Positions 8,823 to 17,348 of a stretch of 64,000 bases of DNA are shown piece after piece. The stretch's first letter is position 1. Each line of letters begins with the position of its first letter. The notes beneath the pieces are model-generated. The model saw only the letters and a program-made list of their open reading frames with translations. It was not told the DNA's origin and did not search any database. A program made the translations under genes and the position numbers. This DNA is from Asticcacaulis sp. EMRT-3 (GTDB taxonomy: Bacteria > Pseudomonadota > Alphaproteobacteria > Caulobacterales > Caulobacteraceae): contig NZ_JASERT010000001.1 in the NCBI RefSeq assembly GCF_030027245.1, positions 703,001 to 767,000 of the forward strand, written 5' to 3'.

Positions 8823-8979
8823 TCCACAGATGAACACAGATATTCAGGACAAACCCACGCTACCGCTATCTTGTGAGTCAGGATGGGCGCATCGCCGCTG
8901 CGCGGCCTAAGAAAAGTGAAGTGTTTAGCCGATAGCGGTAGCGCGAACCCCATCCTGAATATCTGTGTTCATCTGTGGA
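8823..8979. repeat. Long inverted repeat, copy 1 (imperfect)
   Basis: Left arm 8823-8870 and right arm 8931-8979. The outer 27 bp (TCCACAGATGAACACAGATA then TTCAGGA) and the inner 12 bp (GCTACCGCTATC) pair perfectly, while about 10 bp between them do not. The 60-nt loop is the same as in copy 2 at 9439-9498. Confidence 0.9.
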
Positions 8980-9137
8980 TTCAAAACCTCAGCCTAAAAT
9001 TCGGTGACACCATACCGAATGCGAGATATTTCCGGTGATTGTCCGCTCGGAGAATGAGATAGGAACGGCAGGGATGGGCACACGCGCATAATCTGTGTAA
9101 TCTGCGCCATCTGTGGATTCCCTGCCTCAACCAGCCC

Positions 9138-9338
9138 ATGTCCGAAATCTATATCGAGCTGCAACGCAATGGCGCTTATCTGAAGTGCACGGCCATCTGC
9201 GCCCGCACAGGCGAGGAGGCGATGGCGATTGGGCCGGTCAATGATCCCGAAGGCGTCAAGCGTCTGGCTGTCATGAAGCTGCGCAACAAGCTGGACGGCA
9301 AGGGGCAGGGGCCGCGCGGCGGCGGATTGGTCATATAA
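9138..9338 (+). CDS. Small conserved protein (DUF6898-like), copy 2
   Basis: 66 residues, the tandem paralogue of 8581-8784, with few changes (TAI for TAT near residue 19, AIGPV for AVGPV, and a shortened C-terminal RGGGLVI). The substitutions are conservative and the frame is intact, so both copies look functional. The copy nearer glyA is probably in the ancestral location (inference), because essential housekeeping genes follow directly. Confidence 0.7.
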   Translation: MSEIYIELQRNGAYLKCTAICARTGEEAMAIGPVNDPEGVKRLAVMKLRNKLDGKGQGPRGGGLVI

Positions 9339-9390
9339 ACCCAAGATTCATTCCAGGGTTCGTGGGGGGGGGCATGTGGTGAAAAGGGAC

Positions 9391-9546
9391 TCCACAGATG
9401 AACACAGATATTCAGGATAACGCCACGCTACCGCTATCTTGTGAGTCAGGATGGGCGCATCGCCGCTGCGCGGCCTAAGAAAAGTGAAGTGTTTAGCCGA
9501 TAGCGGTAGCGTGGCGTTATCCTGAATATCTGTGTTCATCTGTGGA
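9391..9546. repeat. Long inverted repeat, copy 2 (48-bp perfect arms)
   Basis: Left arm 9391-9438 and right arm 9499-9546 are exact reverse complements over all 48 bp, with a 60-nt loop (9439-9498). The arm begins TCCACAGATGAACACAGATA and ends GCTACCGCTATC. It ends about 125 nt before the glyA start. Confidence 0.95.
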
Positions 9547-9671
9547 TTCAAAACCTCAGCCTGGACGCGCTTTGCGCCAAACGAGGCTAAAAACCTTGCC
9601 TCACCCTGTCGATAAGCGTAAACGCTCCCCATATTCCCATTTCCTTTCCAAAGCACAGGATTGTCACCGCC

Positions 9672-10976
9672 GTGAATGCGCCCGCCAATGCCTCCGCCTT
9701 CGTTCCGCAAGGCTATTTCCACAATGATCTGGCCTCTTCCGACACGGAAGTGCTGCACGCCATAGAGGGCGAGTTGCACCGCCAGCAGGATCAGATCGAG
9801 CTGATCGCCTCGGAAAACATCGTCTCCAAGGCGGTGCTGGAAGCGCAGGGCTCGGTGCTGACCAACAAGTACGCCGAGGGCTATCCGGGCCGTCGCTATT
9901 ATGGCGGCTGCGAATATGTCGATGACATCGAGCGCATCGCCATTGAGCGCGCCAAAAAGCTGTTCAACTGCGCCTTCGCCAATGTGCAACCCCATTCCGG
10001 CGCGCAGGCCAATCAGGCGGTCTTTTTCTCGCTGCTGCAACCGGGCGACACCTTCATGGGCATGGATCTGGCCTGTGGCGGGCACCTGACGCACGGGTCG
10101 CCCGCCAACCAGTCGGGCAAGTGGTTCAATGTCGTGCCGTATGGCGTGACCGAGAGCGACAACACGATCGATATGGATCAGGTGGCCGCTCTGGCGCAAC
10201 AGCACAAGCCGAAGCTGATCCTGGCGGGCGCTTCCAACTATCCGCGCCATATTGATTTCAAGCGCTTCCGCGAGATCGCCGATTCGGTGGGCGCCTATCT
10301 GTTCGTCGATATGGCCCACTATGCCGGTCTGGTGGCGGGCGGCGTCTATCCCGATCCCCTGCCGCACGCCCATGTGGTGACCACCACCACGCACAAAACC
10401 CTGCGCGGACCGCGCGGCGGCATGATCCTTAGCAATGACGAAGCCCTGGGCAAGAAGATCAATTCGGCCGTCTTCCCCGGCTTGCAGGGCGGGCCTTTGA
10501 TGCACGTCATCGCCGGTAAGGCTGTGGCCTTCGGTGAGGCGCTGCAACCGGAATTCAAGCTCTATGCGCAGCAGGTTGTGGCCAATGCCCGCGTGCTGGC
10601 GTCCACGCTGGTTGAGCGCGGCCTGGCCATCGTGACCGGCGGCACGGACAGTCACGTCATGTCGGTCGATCTGCGTCCCAAGGGCCAGACCGGCAAGGGC
10701 ACGGAAGCGGCGCTTGAGGCCGCCTTCATCACCTGCAACAAGAATGGTATTCCGTTCGATCCGCAGCCCTTCACCATCACGTCCGGCGTTCGCCTCGGCA
10801 CGCCTGCGGGCACGACGCGCGGCTTCCGTGAGGAAGAGTTTAAGCAGATCGGCCATCTGATCGCCGATGTGATCGACGGCATGGCGGCCAATAATGGCGA
10901 GCCTGATCTGGCCGTGCAGGAAAAAGTGCGCGCGGCGGTCAAGGCCCTGACCGGCAAATTCCCGATCTACGGTTAA
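9672..10976 (+). CDS. glyA: Serine hydroxymethyltransferase
   Basis: 434 residues. This PLP enzyme interconverts serine and glycine with tetrahydrofolate and supplies one-carbon units. Visible are [11 protein letters not shown], the [14 protein letters not shown] substrate loop, [25 protein letters not shown] and the PLP-binding Lys242 in [14 protein letters not shown]. The start is GTG at 9672. The nrdR gene starts 3 nt after the stop, so the two form an operon with the riboflavin genes further downstream, as in Caulobacter. The upstream region holds the inverted repeat at 9391-9546. Confidence 0.97.
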   Translation: MNAPANASAFVPQGYFHNDLASSDTEVLHAIEGELHRQQDQIELIASENIVSKAVLEAQGSVLTNKYAEGYPGRRYYGGCEYVDDIERIAIERAKKLFNCAFANVQPHSGAQANQAVFFSLLQPGDTFMGMDLACGGHLTHGSPANQSGKWFNVVPYGVTESDNTIDMDQVAALAQQHKPKLILAGASNYPRHIDFKRFREIADSVGAYLFVDMAHYAGLVAGGVYPDPLPHAHVVTTTTHKTLRGPRGGMILSNDEALGKKINSAVFPGLQGGPLMHVIAGKAVAFGEALQPEFKLYAQQVVANARVLASTLVERGLAIVTGGTDSHVMSVDLRPKGQTGKGTEAALEAAFITCNKNGIPFDPQPFTITSGVRLGTPAGTTRGFREEEFKQIGHLIADVIDGMAANNGEPDLAVQEKVRAAVKALTGKFPIYG

Positions 10977-10979
10977 GCC

Positions 10980-11516
10980 ATGCGCTGTCCGTTTTGCGGC
11001 AATCTGGAAAGTCAGGTCAAGGACTCGCGGCCTTCGGAAGACGGCGCGGCCATCCGCCGTCGCCGTTCGTGCCCGGAATGCGGCGGGCGCTTCACCACGT
11101 TTGAACGTGTGCAGTTGCGCGACCTGATGATTGTCAAGCGATCCGGGCGGCGCACGCCTTTCGACCGCGCCAAGCTGGAGCGTTCGCTGTCGATTGCGCT
11201 GCGCAAGCGACCGATTGATCAGGATCGCATCGACCGCATGGTGTCGGGGATCGTGCGTCAGTTAGAGAGCATGGGCGAGACGGATATTCCGTCTGATGCC
11301 GTCGGCGAACTGGTAATGGCGGCGCTCAAATCGCTCGATGTGGTGGCCTATGTGCGTTACGCCTCGGTGTATCGTGATTTCCGCGAAACCTCGGACTTTG
11401 CCAAGTTTCTTGGTGATGAGGGGTTGCATCAGGAATCGAGTGAGCCCGTAGAAGATCCGCATATTATCCGGCAAGGCTTGGGCGAACAGGATATTTCGCC
11501 TAGCGATGACGCTTAG
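10980..11516 (+). CDS. nrdR: Ribonucleotide reductase regulator NrdR
   Basis: 178 residues. NrdR is a zinc-ribbon/ATP-cone repressor of ribonucleotide reductase genes. The N-terminal zinc ribbon has CPFC at residues 3-6 and CPEC at about 31-34; the ATP cone follows ([20 protein letters not shown] to [11 protein letters not shown], about 46-136). The C-terminal tail of about 30 acidic residues is longer than in E. coli. It lies 3 nt after glyA. No NrdR box was identified in the window. Confidence 0.96.
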   Translation: MRCPFCGNLESQVKDSRPSEDGAAIRRRRSCPECGGRFTTFERVQLRDLMIVKRSGRRTPFDRAKLERSLSIALRKRPIDQDRIDRMVSGIVRQLESMGETDIPSDAVGELVMAALKSLDVVAYVRYASVYRDFRETSDFAKFLGDEGLHQESSEPVEDPHIIRQGLGEQDISPSDDA

Positions 11517-11534
11517 AATTTAGACATGCCGCCA

Positions 11535-11653
11535 TATCCCCTCTCCCCACGGGAGGGGAGAGGGTGGTTCGCTTGCGAACCGGGTGAGGGGTTCTAAGGC
11601 TGCGGTATTTACCCCTCACCCTAACCCTCTCCCCTTTGCATGGGGAGAGGGGA
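11535..11653. repeat. CCCTCTCCCC palindromic intergenic element
   Basis: The whole glyA-nrdR to ribD gap is a folded repeat. A short palindrome (CCCTCTCCCCACGGGAGGGG then AGAGGG) is followed by GGGTGAGGGG (about 11582) paired with CCCCTCACCC (about 11611), and ends in CCCTCTCCCCTTTGCATGGG then GAGAGGGG. It resembles dispersed REP-type elements. No promoter or FMN riboswitch was recognised within it. Confidence 0.8.
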
Positions 11654-11669
11654 CAGGTAAAGCGAACGC

Positions 11670-12320
11670 ATGACCCGTCCCTCCGTCACACTGAAACTCG
11701 CCACCACGCTCGACGGGCGGATTGCGACCCATGACGGCCAGAGCCGGTGGATCACCGGTGAGGAGGCGCGGCGCGTCGTGCATGAATTACGCGGCGGTCA
11801 TGACGCGGTTCTGGTCGGCATCGAAACCGTCCTGCATGATGATCCCGAACTGACCGTCCGCCTGCCCAATTATGAAGGTTTCCAGCCAGCGCGCGTGGTG
11901 CTCGATTCGCGTGGCCGTCTGCCGATGGCGTCGAAACTGGTGCAGACGGCGCGGGTGATCCCGACCTATGTGGTGACCACCGGCAACATCGCGCCGGAAA
12001 TGCAGTCGCTGGGTGTCAAGGCGCTGAAGGTGCCGTCCAAACACCAGCGGGTCGATCTGGCGGCGGCGCTCGAAGCCCTGAGCGCGGTCGGTATCGAGCG
12101 TCTGTTCGTCGAAGGGGGCGGCGTCATCGCCACGGCCTTCCTGCGCGCTGGTTTCATTGATCGCCTTGAATGGTTTCGCTCGGCCACCATCTTGGGCGGA
12201 GATGCGCGCCCGGTGATCGGTCACCTCAATATCGAGGATTTGTCGCAGATGGTGCGCTTCACCCGGCTGGGTGTGCAGTCGGTGGGTGACGATCTGTGGG
12301 AGACGTATGAATTGGTATGA
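11670..12320 (+). CDS. ribD: RibD-type reductase (5-amino-6-ribosylaminouracil reductase domain only)
   Basis: 216 residues covering only the C-terminal reductase domain of RibD, which reduces 5-amino-6-(5-phosphoribosylamino)uracil in riboflavin synthesis. Visible are KLATTLDGRIATHDGQSRWITG, AVLVGIETVLHDDPELTVR, VVLDSRGRLP and the NADPH-loop FVEGGGVIATAFL. The usual N-terminal zinc deaminase domain (HAE and PCxxxGxTPPC motifs, about 145 residues) is absent, and upstream there is only a repeat, so the deaminase must be encoded elsewhere. ATG at 11670 fits, since MTRPSVTLKLATTLDGRIA is the normal domain start. It heads the rib run, separated from ribE by about 320 nt of repeats. Confidence 0.88.
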   Translation: MTRPSVTLKLATTLDGRIATHDGQSRWITGEEARRVVHELRGGHDAVLVGIETVLHDDPELTVRLPNYEGFQPARVVLDSRGRLPMASKLVQTARVIPTYVVTTGNIAPEMQSLGVKALKVPSKHQRVDLAAALEALSAVGIERLFVEGGGVIATAFLRAGFIDRLEWFRSATILGGDARPVIGHLNIEDLSQMVRFTRLGVQSVGDDLWETYELV

Positions 12321-12323
12321 GAC

Positions 12324-12474
12324 GTTTACGGGGTGGGATACTAAACCTTCATCCTTCCTCTGTTTACGGGGCCGGAGATTAAACCTTCATCCTTCCTCTG
12401 TTTACGGGGCCGGAGATTAAACCTTCATCCTTCCTCTGTTTACGGGGCCGGAGATTAAACCTTCATCCTTCCCC
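12324..12474. repeat. 38-nt tandem repeat array, about four units
   Basis: Three exact 38-nt units start at 12360, 12398 and 12436 (CTGTTTACGGGGCCGGAGAT then TAAACCTTCATCCTTCCT); the last one differs at its end. A diverged first unit begins at 12324. The units are contiguous with no spacers, so this is not a CRISPR. It fills the ribD-ribE gap with the inverted repeat that follows. Confidence 0.93.
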
Positions 12475-12591
12475 GTTTACGGGGAAGGTGGCGAGCTTGT
12501 CTCGCCGGAAGGGGGGATAGCAGACGACAGATTTCCCCCTTTCGTCTGCTCGTTACACTCGCATCCACCTTCCCCGTAAACGGGGAAGGAT
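12465..12591. repeat. 27-bp inverted repeat of palindromic CCTTCCCCGTTTACGGGGAA arms
   Basis: Arm 12465-12491 and arm 12565-12591 are exact reverse complements over 27 bp, and each is itself nearly palindromic around GTTTAC/GTAAAC. The 73-nt interior has GGCGAGCTTGTCTCGCC, a small hairpin. The arm shares CCTTC and GTTTACGGGG with the tandem array, so both probably derive from the same element. Confidence 0.93.
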
Positions 12592-12642
12592 AAAAGACTC
12601 CGGCCCCGTACAAGGGGAAGGATGATAAAATGAGGTCTGAAT

Positions 12643-13242
12643 TTGTTTACCGGCATTATTTCAAGCATCGGCACGGTCAAGGCGCTTAAGCGCTCGGATG
12701 AAGGGATGCGTCTGACCATGATGGTCGATTTCCCGCTCGACGATGTTGTGCTGGGCGCGTCGATCAGCCATGCCGGTTGCTGCCTGACCGTGGTGAAAAA
12801 AGGCGAGGGCGTCTATGATCTTGATGTCTCCAACGAAACCCTGAGCCTGACCAACCTTTCCGAATGGCGGGTCGGCACGCAGGTCAATTTGGAGCGCGCG
12901 CTCAAGATCGGCGATGAGCTGGGCGGTCATATCGTGTCCGGCCACATCGATGGCTTGGCGAAACTGATCAGCGTGACGCCCGATGGCGAAAGCTACCGCC
13001 TGACGTTCGAAGCGCCTGCGCCCCTGCATCGCTTTATCGCGCCCAAGGGTTCGGTGGCGCTCGACGGCATTTCGCTGACGGTCAATGAGGTCGAGGGCCA
13101 GACCTTTGGCGTCAATATCATCCCCCATACCTGGACGCACACCACCTTATCGCAGACAGGGGTTGGCGGGCATGTTAATCTTGAGGTTGATCGTCTGGCG
13201 CGCTATGCCGCGCGCTGGTATGAAACAAAGGCCCTGTCATGA
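12643..13242 (+). CDS. ribE: Riboflavin synthase alpha chain
   Basis: 199 residues. It dismutates two 6,7-dimethyl-8-ribityllumazine into riboflavin and the pyrimidine. Two lumazine-binding halves are visible: MFTGIISSIGTV...GASISHAGCCLTV and GGHIVSGHIDGLAKL...GSVALDGISLTVNEV. The start is TTG at 12643: MFTGI is the invariant family N-terminus and GAGG sits 7 nt upstream, and no in-frame ATG exists nearby. The stop overlaps the ribB start (ATGA). The repeat array fills its upstream region. Confidence 0.96.
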   Translation: MFTGIISSIGTVKALKRSDEGMRLTMMVDFPLDDVVLGASISHAGCCLTVVKKGEGVYDLDVSNETLSLTNLSEWRVGTQVNLERALKIGDELGGHIVSGHIDGLAKLISVTPDGESYRLTFEAPAPLHRFIAPKGSVALDGISLTVNEVEGQTFGVNIIPHTWTHTTLSQTGVGGHVNLEVDRLARYAARWYETKALS

Positions 13243-14408
13243 CCCTGCATAAAATCACCACCGATCTGCAACCGGTCAATGACCTTGCCAATAGCCATGC
13301 CAATAGCTATGAAAGCCCGATCTCGGCTATCGAGGCTATTCTGGAAGATGCGCGCAATGGCCGCCCCTATATTCTCGTCGATGCCGAAGACCGCGAAAAC
13401 GAAGGTGATGTGGTTATTCCGGCTCAGATGGCCACGCCCGATGTCATCAACTTTATGGCGCGGTTTGCGCGCGGCCTGATCTGTCTGTCGATCACGGGTG
13501 AGCGCGCCAAGGCGCTGCGCCTGCCGCCGATGGTGCATGATAATGGCGCACGCAACGGCACGGCTTTTACCGTGTCGATCGAGGCCAAGGACGGCATCTC
13601 GACCGGCATTTCGCCGCGTGACCGCGCCCATACCATCGCCGTCGCCATCGATCCCGGCAAGGATTCGCGCGACATCGTATCACCCGGCCATGTCTTTCCA
13701 CTGGTGGCGCGTGAAGGCGGCGTGTTGGTGCGCGCCGGTCATACCGAGGCGGCGGTCGATATTTCGCGCATGGCCGGGCTCTATCCGGCGGGCGTGATCT
13801 GCGAGATCATCAATGATGACGGCTCGATGGCGCGTTTGCCCGATCTGGTGAAATTCGCCCAGACCCACGGCATGAAGATCGGCACGATTGCCGACCTGAT
13901 CGCCTATCGTCGCCGCACCGAACGCTTTGTCGAGCGCGTGCTGGAGCGTCCCTTCGACAGCGAATGGGGCGGTCAATTCCGCTTGCTTGTCTATCGCAAT
14001 CAACTGGACGACGCCGAGCATCTGGCCCTTGTCAAGCAACAGCCGCAGGCTGGAAAGCCTACCCTCGTTCGGATGCACCAGCTCGATCTGGCCTCGGATG
14101 TGCTGGCAGGTTCAGGCGGGCCGTTCCGTAGCCATTATGTGCAAAAGGCGATGGAGGCTCTGGCGGCGCATGATGGCCCGGCGGTGATGGTGCTGCTGCG
14201 CGATCCCGATCCGAAGGTTCTGTCGGGCCGGTTCGCCAGTGACGAGTTGCACGGGCCGGGGGCGCGGGGTTTGCGCGATTACGGCGTGGGGGCGCAAATC
14301 CTGCTCGATCTCGGTGTGCGCGAAATGATTTCCCTGTCCTCGACGCGGCCAAAACCGGCGGCGCTCGAAGGCTATGGCTTGTCGATCATCGACTGGCAGG
14401 CGCTTTAG
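13239..14408 (+). CDS. ribB: 3,4-dihydroxy-2-butanone 4-phosphate synthase fused to a degenerate GTP cyclohydrolase II domain (RibBX type)
   Basis: 389 residues. The N-terminal domain (about 25-225) converts ribulose 5-phosphate to dihydroxybutanone phosphate: DAEDRENEGDVVIPAQMATP, RFARGLICLSITGERA, STGISPRDRAHTI, RAGHTEAAVDISR are intact. The C-terminal 160 residues align in layout with RibA, but the zinc cysteines (C-x10-CxxC region) and the RxHSEC motif are missing; the corresponding part reads VRMHQLDLASDVLAGSGGPF. GTP cyclohydrolase II activity is therefore unlikely, as for RibBX proteins. It is coupled to ribE by a 4-nt overlap. No genuine ribA is in the window. Confidence 0.93.
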   Translation: MTLHKITTDLQPVNDLANSHANSYESPISAIEAILEDARNGRPYILVDAEDRENEGDVVIPAQMATPDVINFMARFARGLICLSITGERAKALRLPPMVHDNGARNGTAFTVSIEAKDGISTGISPRDRAHTIAVAIDPGKDSRDIVSPGHVFPLVAREGGVLVRAGHTEAAVDISRMAGLYPAGVICEIINDDGSMARLPDLVKFAQTHGMKIGTIADLIAYRRRTERFVERVLERPFDSEWGGQFRLLVYRNQLDDAEHLALVKQQPQAGKPTLVRMHQLDLASDVLAGSGGPFRSHYVQKAMEALAAHDGPAVMVLLRDPDPKVLSGRFASDELHGPGARGLRDYGVGAQILLDLGVREMISLSSTRPKPAALEGYGLSIIDWQAL

Positions 14409-14493
14409 GGCTTTTTCATGGGGCCGGAAGCGCGTATGAGCCTGTTTCTGCCTGACTTCATTCAGTCGATTCTTTTTATTCAGGACCACGCGC

Positions 14494-14961
14494 TTGAGCC
14501 TTGATACCTCCCTCCGCATCCTCATCGTCGAAAGCCGCTTTTACGACGATATTGCCGACGAACTGCTGGCCGGGGCCAAGGATGCGCTGACCGCGCACGA
14601 CATCGCCTTCGATGTCGTCACCGTTCCGGGCGCGTTTGAGATTCCGGCCGCCATCGCCATGGCCGAAGATGCGGCCCACCGTCCGATGGGCCGCGCCTAT
14701 GATGGCTATGTGGCGCTGGGCTGCGTGATCCGTGGCGATACCACCCATTATGATTATGTCTGCAATGAATCGGCGCGTGGCCTGATGAATCTCAGCTACA
14801 AGCAGCGCCTCGCCATCGGCTATGGTATTCTGACTGTCGAAGACGAAGAACAGGCCTGGGTGCGGGCGCGCCGTAATGAAGGCAATAAGGGTGGCGCGGT
14901 GGCGATGGTCGCTTTGAGCATGATCACCCTGCGCAAAACCCTGATGGAGGGCGGCCAATGA
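14494..14961 (+). CDS. ribH: 6,7-dimethyl-8-ribityllumazine synthase
   Basis: 155 residues, family length. It condenses the RibB product with the pyrimidine to give lumazine, the RibE substrate. Visible are the start [56 protein letters not shown] with the catalytic His, and [12 protein letters not shown]. The start codon is TTG at 14494 with AGGA about 8 nt upstream. The stop overlaps nusB by 4 nt (ATGA). It lies 85 nt after ribB. Confidence 0.96.
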   Translation: MSLDTSLRILIVESRFYDDIADELLAGAKDALTAHDIAFDVVTVPGAFEIPAAIAMAEDAAHRPMGRAYDGYVALGCVIRGDTTHYDYVCNESARGLMNLSYKQRLAIGYGILTVEDEEQAWVRARRNEGNKGGAVAMVALSMITLRKTLMEGGQ

Positions 14962-15482
14962 GCGAATCGACGCCGCCCACCAGTCTGAAGGCCGTGATGG
15001 AACACCTGAACGCTCAGGCGGGCGTTACGCCGTCCCTGACCAAGAAGGATAAGCGCGCCCGCACCGTGGCGCGGCTGGTGCTGGTGCAGGCCCTGTACCA
15101 ACTGGAGCTGACCGGTTCGGGTGTTGAGGCCGTGATCCGCGAATTTTCCGATTATCGCTTTGATGGCGACATCGAGGGCGAGCCGATGGGGCAGGCCGAT
15201 GAGGCCTTTTTTGCCGAGGGTGCGCGCGCCGTGGTGCGCGAACAGGCGACCATCGATGCGGCGATCACGGCGCGTCTGGCGGCGGGCTGGCGTATCGAAC
15301 GCCTCGACACGACGGTGCGCGCCATTTTGCGCGCTGGAACGTGGGAGATGATGCTGCGCAAGGATGTGGCGCTGGAAGTGGTCATCAACGAATATGTCGA
15401 GATCGCCCGCGCCTTCTTTGGTGAAACCGAGGCCCGCTTCGTCAATGCTGCGCTCGACGGCATTGCCAAGGATGTAAGATAG
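14958..15482 (+). CDS. nusB: Transcription antitermination protein NusB
   Basis: 174 residues with the all-helical NusB fold after an alphaproteobacterial N-terminal extension of about 30 residues. Visible are [20 protein letters not shown], then [21 protein letters not shown] and [28 protein letters not shown]. NusB binds boxA RNA with NusE in rRNA antitermination. The ribH-nusB-thiL order with 4-nt overlap to ribH is common in proteobacteria. Confidence 0.96.
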   Translation: MSESTPPTSLKAVMEHLNAQAGVTPSLTKKDKRARTVARLVLVQALYQLELTGSGVEAVIREFSDYRFDGDIEGEPMGQADEAFFAEGARAVVREQATIDAAITARLAAGWRIERLDTTVRAILRAGTWEMMLRKDVALEVVINEYVEIARAFFGETEARFVNAALDGIAKDVR

Positions 15483-15541
15483 CTCCCCTTGCGTCATGAC
15501 GGAACGGCGAGGGGCTGTTCCTTGACCCTATGAGGCCCGAT

Positions 15542-16516
15542 ATGAGCGAACACGACGAGTTTTCGATTATCGACCAGTTGTTCAAGCCGCTGGCGGGCCT
15601 GTGCCGCGAAGCGCGCGGCCTGATGGATGATGTGGCGGTCATTCCCGGCGATGCCGAGCACGACCTGCTTGTCTCGACCGACGCGCTGGTGGCGGGCGTC
15701 CATTTCTTCGAGAACGATCCGCTCGATCTGGTGGCGCGCAAGCTGATGCGCGTCAATATTTCCGACATCATCGCCAAGGGCGGCACGCCCTACGGCTATC
15801 AGCTCGTCACCGCTTGGCCGCGCGGCACCCCGATCAACGACAAGCGCGATTTTGTGCGCGGGCTGAAGGCCGATCAGGATCGCTTCGGTCTCAGCCTGTT
15901 TGGCGGCGACACGGTATCAACGCCGGGGCCGCTGACCTTGGTCATGACCATTTTCGGCAAGGCCCCGCGTGGCCGCGCCCTGTCACGTGTCGGGGCAAAG
16001 CCGGGCGACCGTATCTTCGTGTCGGGCTATATCGGCCAGGGTCATCTGGGTCTGCGGGCCTTGCAAGGGGCTTTAAGCGGCCTGTCGCAAGGTGATCGCA
16101 ATGCGTTGATCAGCGCCTATCACCTGCCCGAAATCCGGCCCGATCTGGCGTCGGCTGTGCTGAACCATGCCAGTTCGGCGATGGATATCTCCGATGGGTT
16201 GCTGGCTGATGCCGACCATATGGCGCGCGCCAATGGATTGATGATGCGCCTTGATCTCGACCGTGTGCCCACCTCGCTGGCGGCGCGGGCGGCTATTGCG
16301 CAGGGGTGCAGCGTCATCGACCTGGTAACGGGCGGTGACGATTATCAGATACTTTGTACGGCTGCTGACGCCGGTGCTGACGCCCTTCTGATGGCGGGTT
16401 TTTATGAAATCGGCGTTTGCCTGGGCCTGTCGCAGGACGCATTGCCGGGGGCGGAACTCTGGGCAGGCGAACGCCGTGTCGATGCGCCTGTAAAGGGTTT
16501 TCGCCACCCGGTATAA
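15542..16516 (+). CDS. thiL: Thiamine-monophosphate kinase
   Basis: 324 residues. It phosphorylates thiamine monophosphate to thiamine diphosphate with ATP. Motifs in order: LMDDVAVIPGD, VSTDALVAGVHFFENDPLDLVARKLMRVNISDIIAKGG (metal and nucleotide sites), LFGGDTV, and MDISDGLLADADHMA. ATG at 15542 is chosen; an ATG four codons upstream (15530) is possible but has a poorer ribosome site. It is the last gene of the nusB run; the next gene starts 161 nt later with its own signals. Confidence 0.94.
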   Translation: MSEHDEFSIIDQLFKPLAGLCREARGLMDDVAVIPGDAEHDLLVSTDALVAGVHFFENDPLDLVARKLMRVNISDIIAKGGTPYGYQLVTAWPRGTPINDKRDFVRGLKADQDRFGLSLFGGDTVSTPGPLTLVMTIFGKAPRGRALSRVGAKPGDRIFVSGYIGQGHLGLRALQGALSGLSQGDRNALISAYHLPEIRPDLASAVLNHASSAMDISDGLLADADHMARANGLMMRLDLDRVPTSLAARAAIAQGCSVIDLVTGGDDYQILCTAADAGADALLMAGFYEIGVCLGLSQDALPGAELWAGERRVDAPVKGFRHPV

Positions 16517-16677
16517 GACTACATCGTCCTGCGCGCGATACCCCCTTACCGGAAATTTATAATTGTAGTATCGTTTTCGTTGCGAAATCGGCATTGCCGC
16601 TCTTGCACGCCAAATCTATGACAGGGCTACAAGCCAGTCCGGCAATGTGTTCGGACGTCTTTCGGAGGTGATCGTTC

Positions 16678-17256
16678 ATGAAGCGTTTTACAACATTCAA
16701 TACCCTGCGCGCCGCTCTTGCACTTGGGCTCGGTGCCGCGCTGGTGATGCCTTCGCTGGCCTCGGCGCAGGATCGCGATCTGCGCAACTATGATGGTTAT
16801 TGCTATGCCAAAAAGGCCGATGCCCAGCGTAACGGCACGGTCATCGGCGCGGTGCTCGGTGGCCTGATCGGCAGCCAGGTATCGAAACATGAGCGTGGCC
16901 TCGGTGCGGTGGGCGGTGCGGTGCTCGGTGGCGTGATCGGCAACAGCGCCGGCAAAAGCAGCGTTAAATGCTATGATGGCAACTACTATGCCTATCAGGG
17001 GCATTATTATGATCCGGCTCCGGCACCGTACGGCTATACGGTCGTTTATTGGAAATCCCGGCCTTCGTCTTCGCATTATAGCCACGTCTATTATGACCGT
17101 GATCGCCACGCCGGGCCGCCGCCCTGGAATTATAATGACGCCTGGAAAAATAATGGCCGCAATGACAATAATGGTCACGGCCATAATGGTCATGACAATA
17201 ATGGTCATCATAACGGCTGGCGTGACAAGAACGGTCACTGGCACAATAATCGTTGA
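16678..17256 (+). CDS. Exported glycine-zipper protein with a His/Asn-rich tail
   Basis: 192 residues with a Sec signal peptide (MKRFTTFNTLRAALALGLGA then ALVMPSLASA, cleavage near ASAQ). A glycine-zipper 2TM segment follows at about 57-95 (GTVIGAVLGGLIGSQ, GAVGGAVLGGVIGNSAGK). Then comes a Tyr-rich region and a tail of repeated NNGHGHNGHD-type motifs (about 155-192), which could bind metal ions (inference). A strong GGAGGTGA ribosome site is 8 nt before the ATG. A terminator follows at 17278. Probably an outer-membrane or periplasmic protein of the Rickettsia 17-kDa-like glycine-zipper type; function unknown. Confidence 0.85.
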   Translation: MKRFTTFNTLRAALALGLGAALVMPSLASAQDRDLRNYDGYCYAKKADAQRNGTVIGAVLGGLIGSQVSKHERGLGAVGGAVLGGVIGNSAGKSSVKCYDGNYYAYQGHYYDPAPAPYGYTVVYWKSRPSSSHYSHVYYDRDRHAGPPPWNYNDAWKNNGRNDNNGHGHNGHDNNGHHNGWRDKNGHWHNNR

Positions 17257-17275
17257 TCTGACGCCATTTTTTTTG

Positions 17276-17308
17276 AAAAGTCCTCCTGGAAATCGGGAGG
17301 ACTTTTTT
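17276..17308 (+). terminator. Rho-independent terminator after the glycine-zipper gene
   Basis: A 9-bp stem (AAGTCCTCC at 17278-17286 with GGAGGACTT at 17296-17304) with a 9-nt loop and a T run. Confidence 0.9.
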
Positions 17309-17348
17309 CGTTCAAGGCTTGTAAACCGTTTTGCGGCAAGGTCGGGCC

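Larger units (their letters stand above)
8442..9562. repeat. 0.56-kb direct tandem duplication
   Basis: Copy 1 spans about 8442-8999 and copy 2 about 9000-9562. They agree almost base for base, from TTCGGTGACACCATACCGAA through the small coding gene to CAAAACCTCAGCCT, with a few substitutions and short indels. Each copy contains a leader with an AATCTGTGTAATCTGCGC motif, the 66/67-residue gene, and one long inverted repeat. The duplication lies between the AT-rich genes and glyA. Confidence 0.95.

Noticed and set aside
12324..12474. Possible CRISPR array
   Set aside because: The 38-nt units are contiguous with no spacers, and there are no cas genes.
11517..12643. FMN riboswitch before the riboflavin genes
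   Set aside because: No RFN-type conserved blocks were seen in the ribD or ribE leaders, which are made of repeats.
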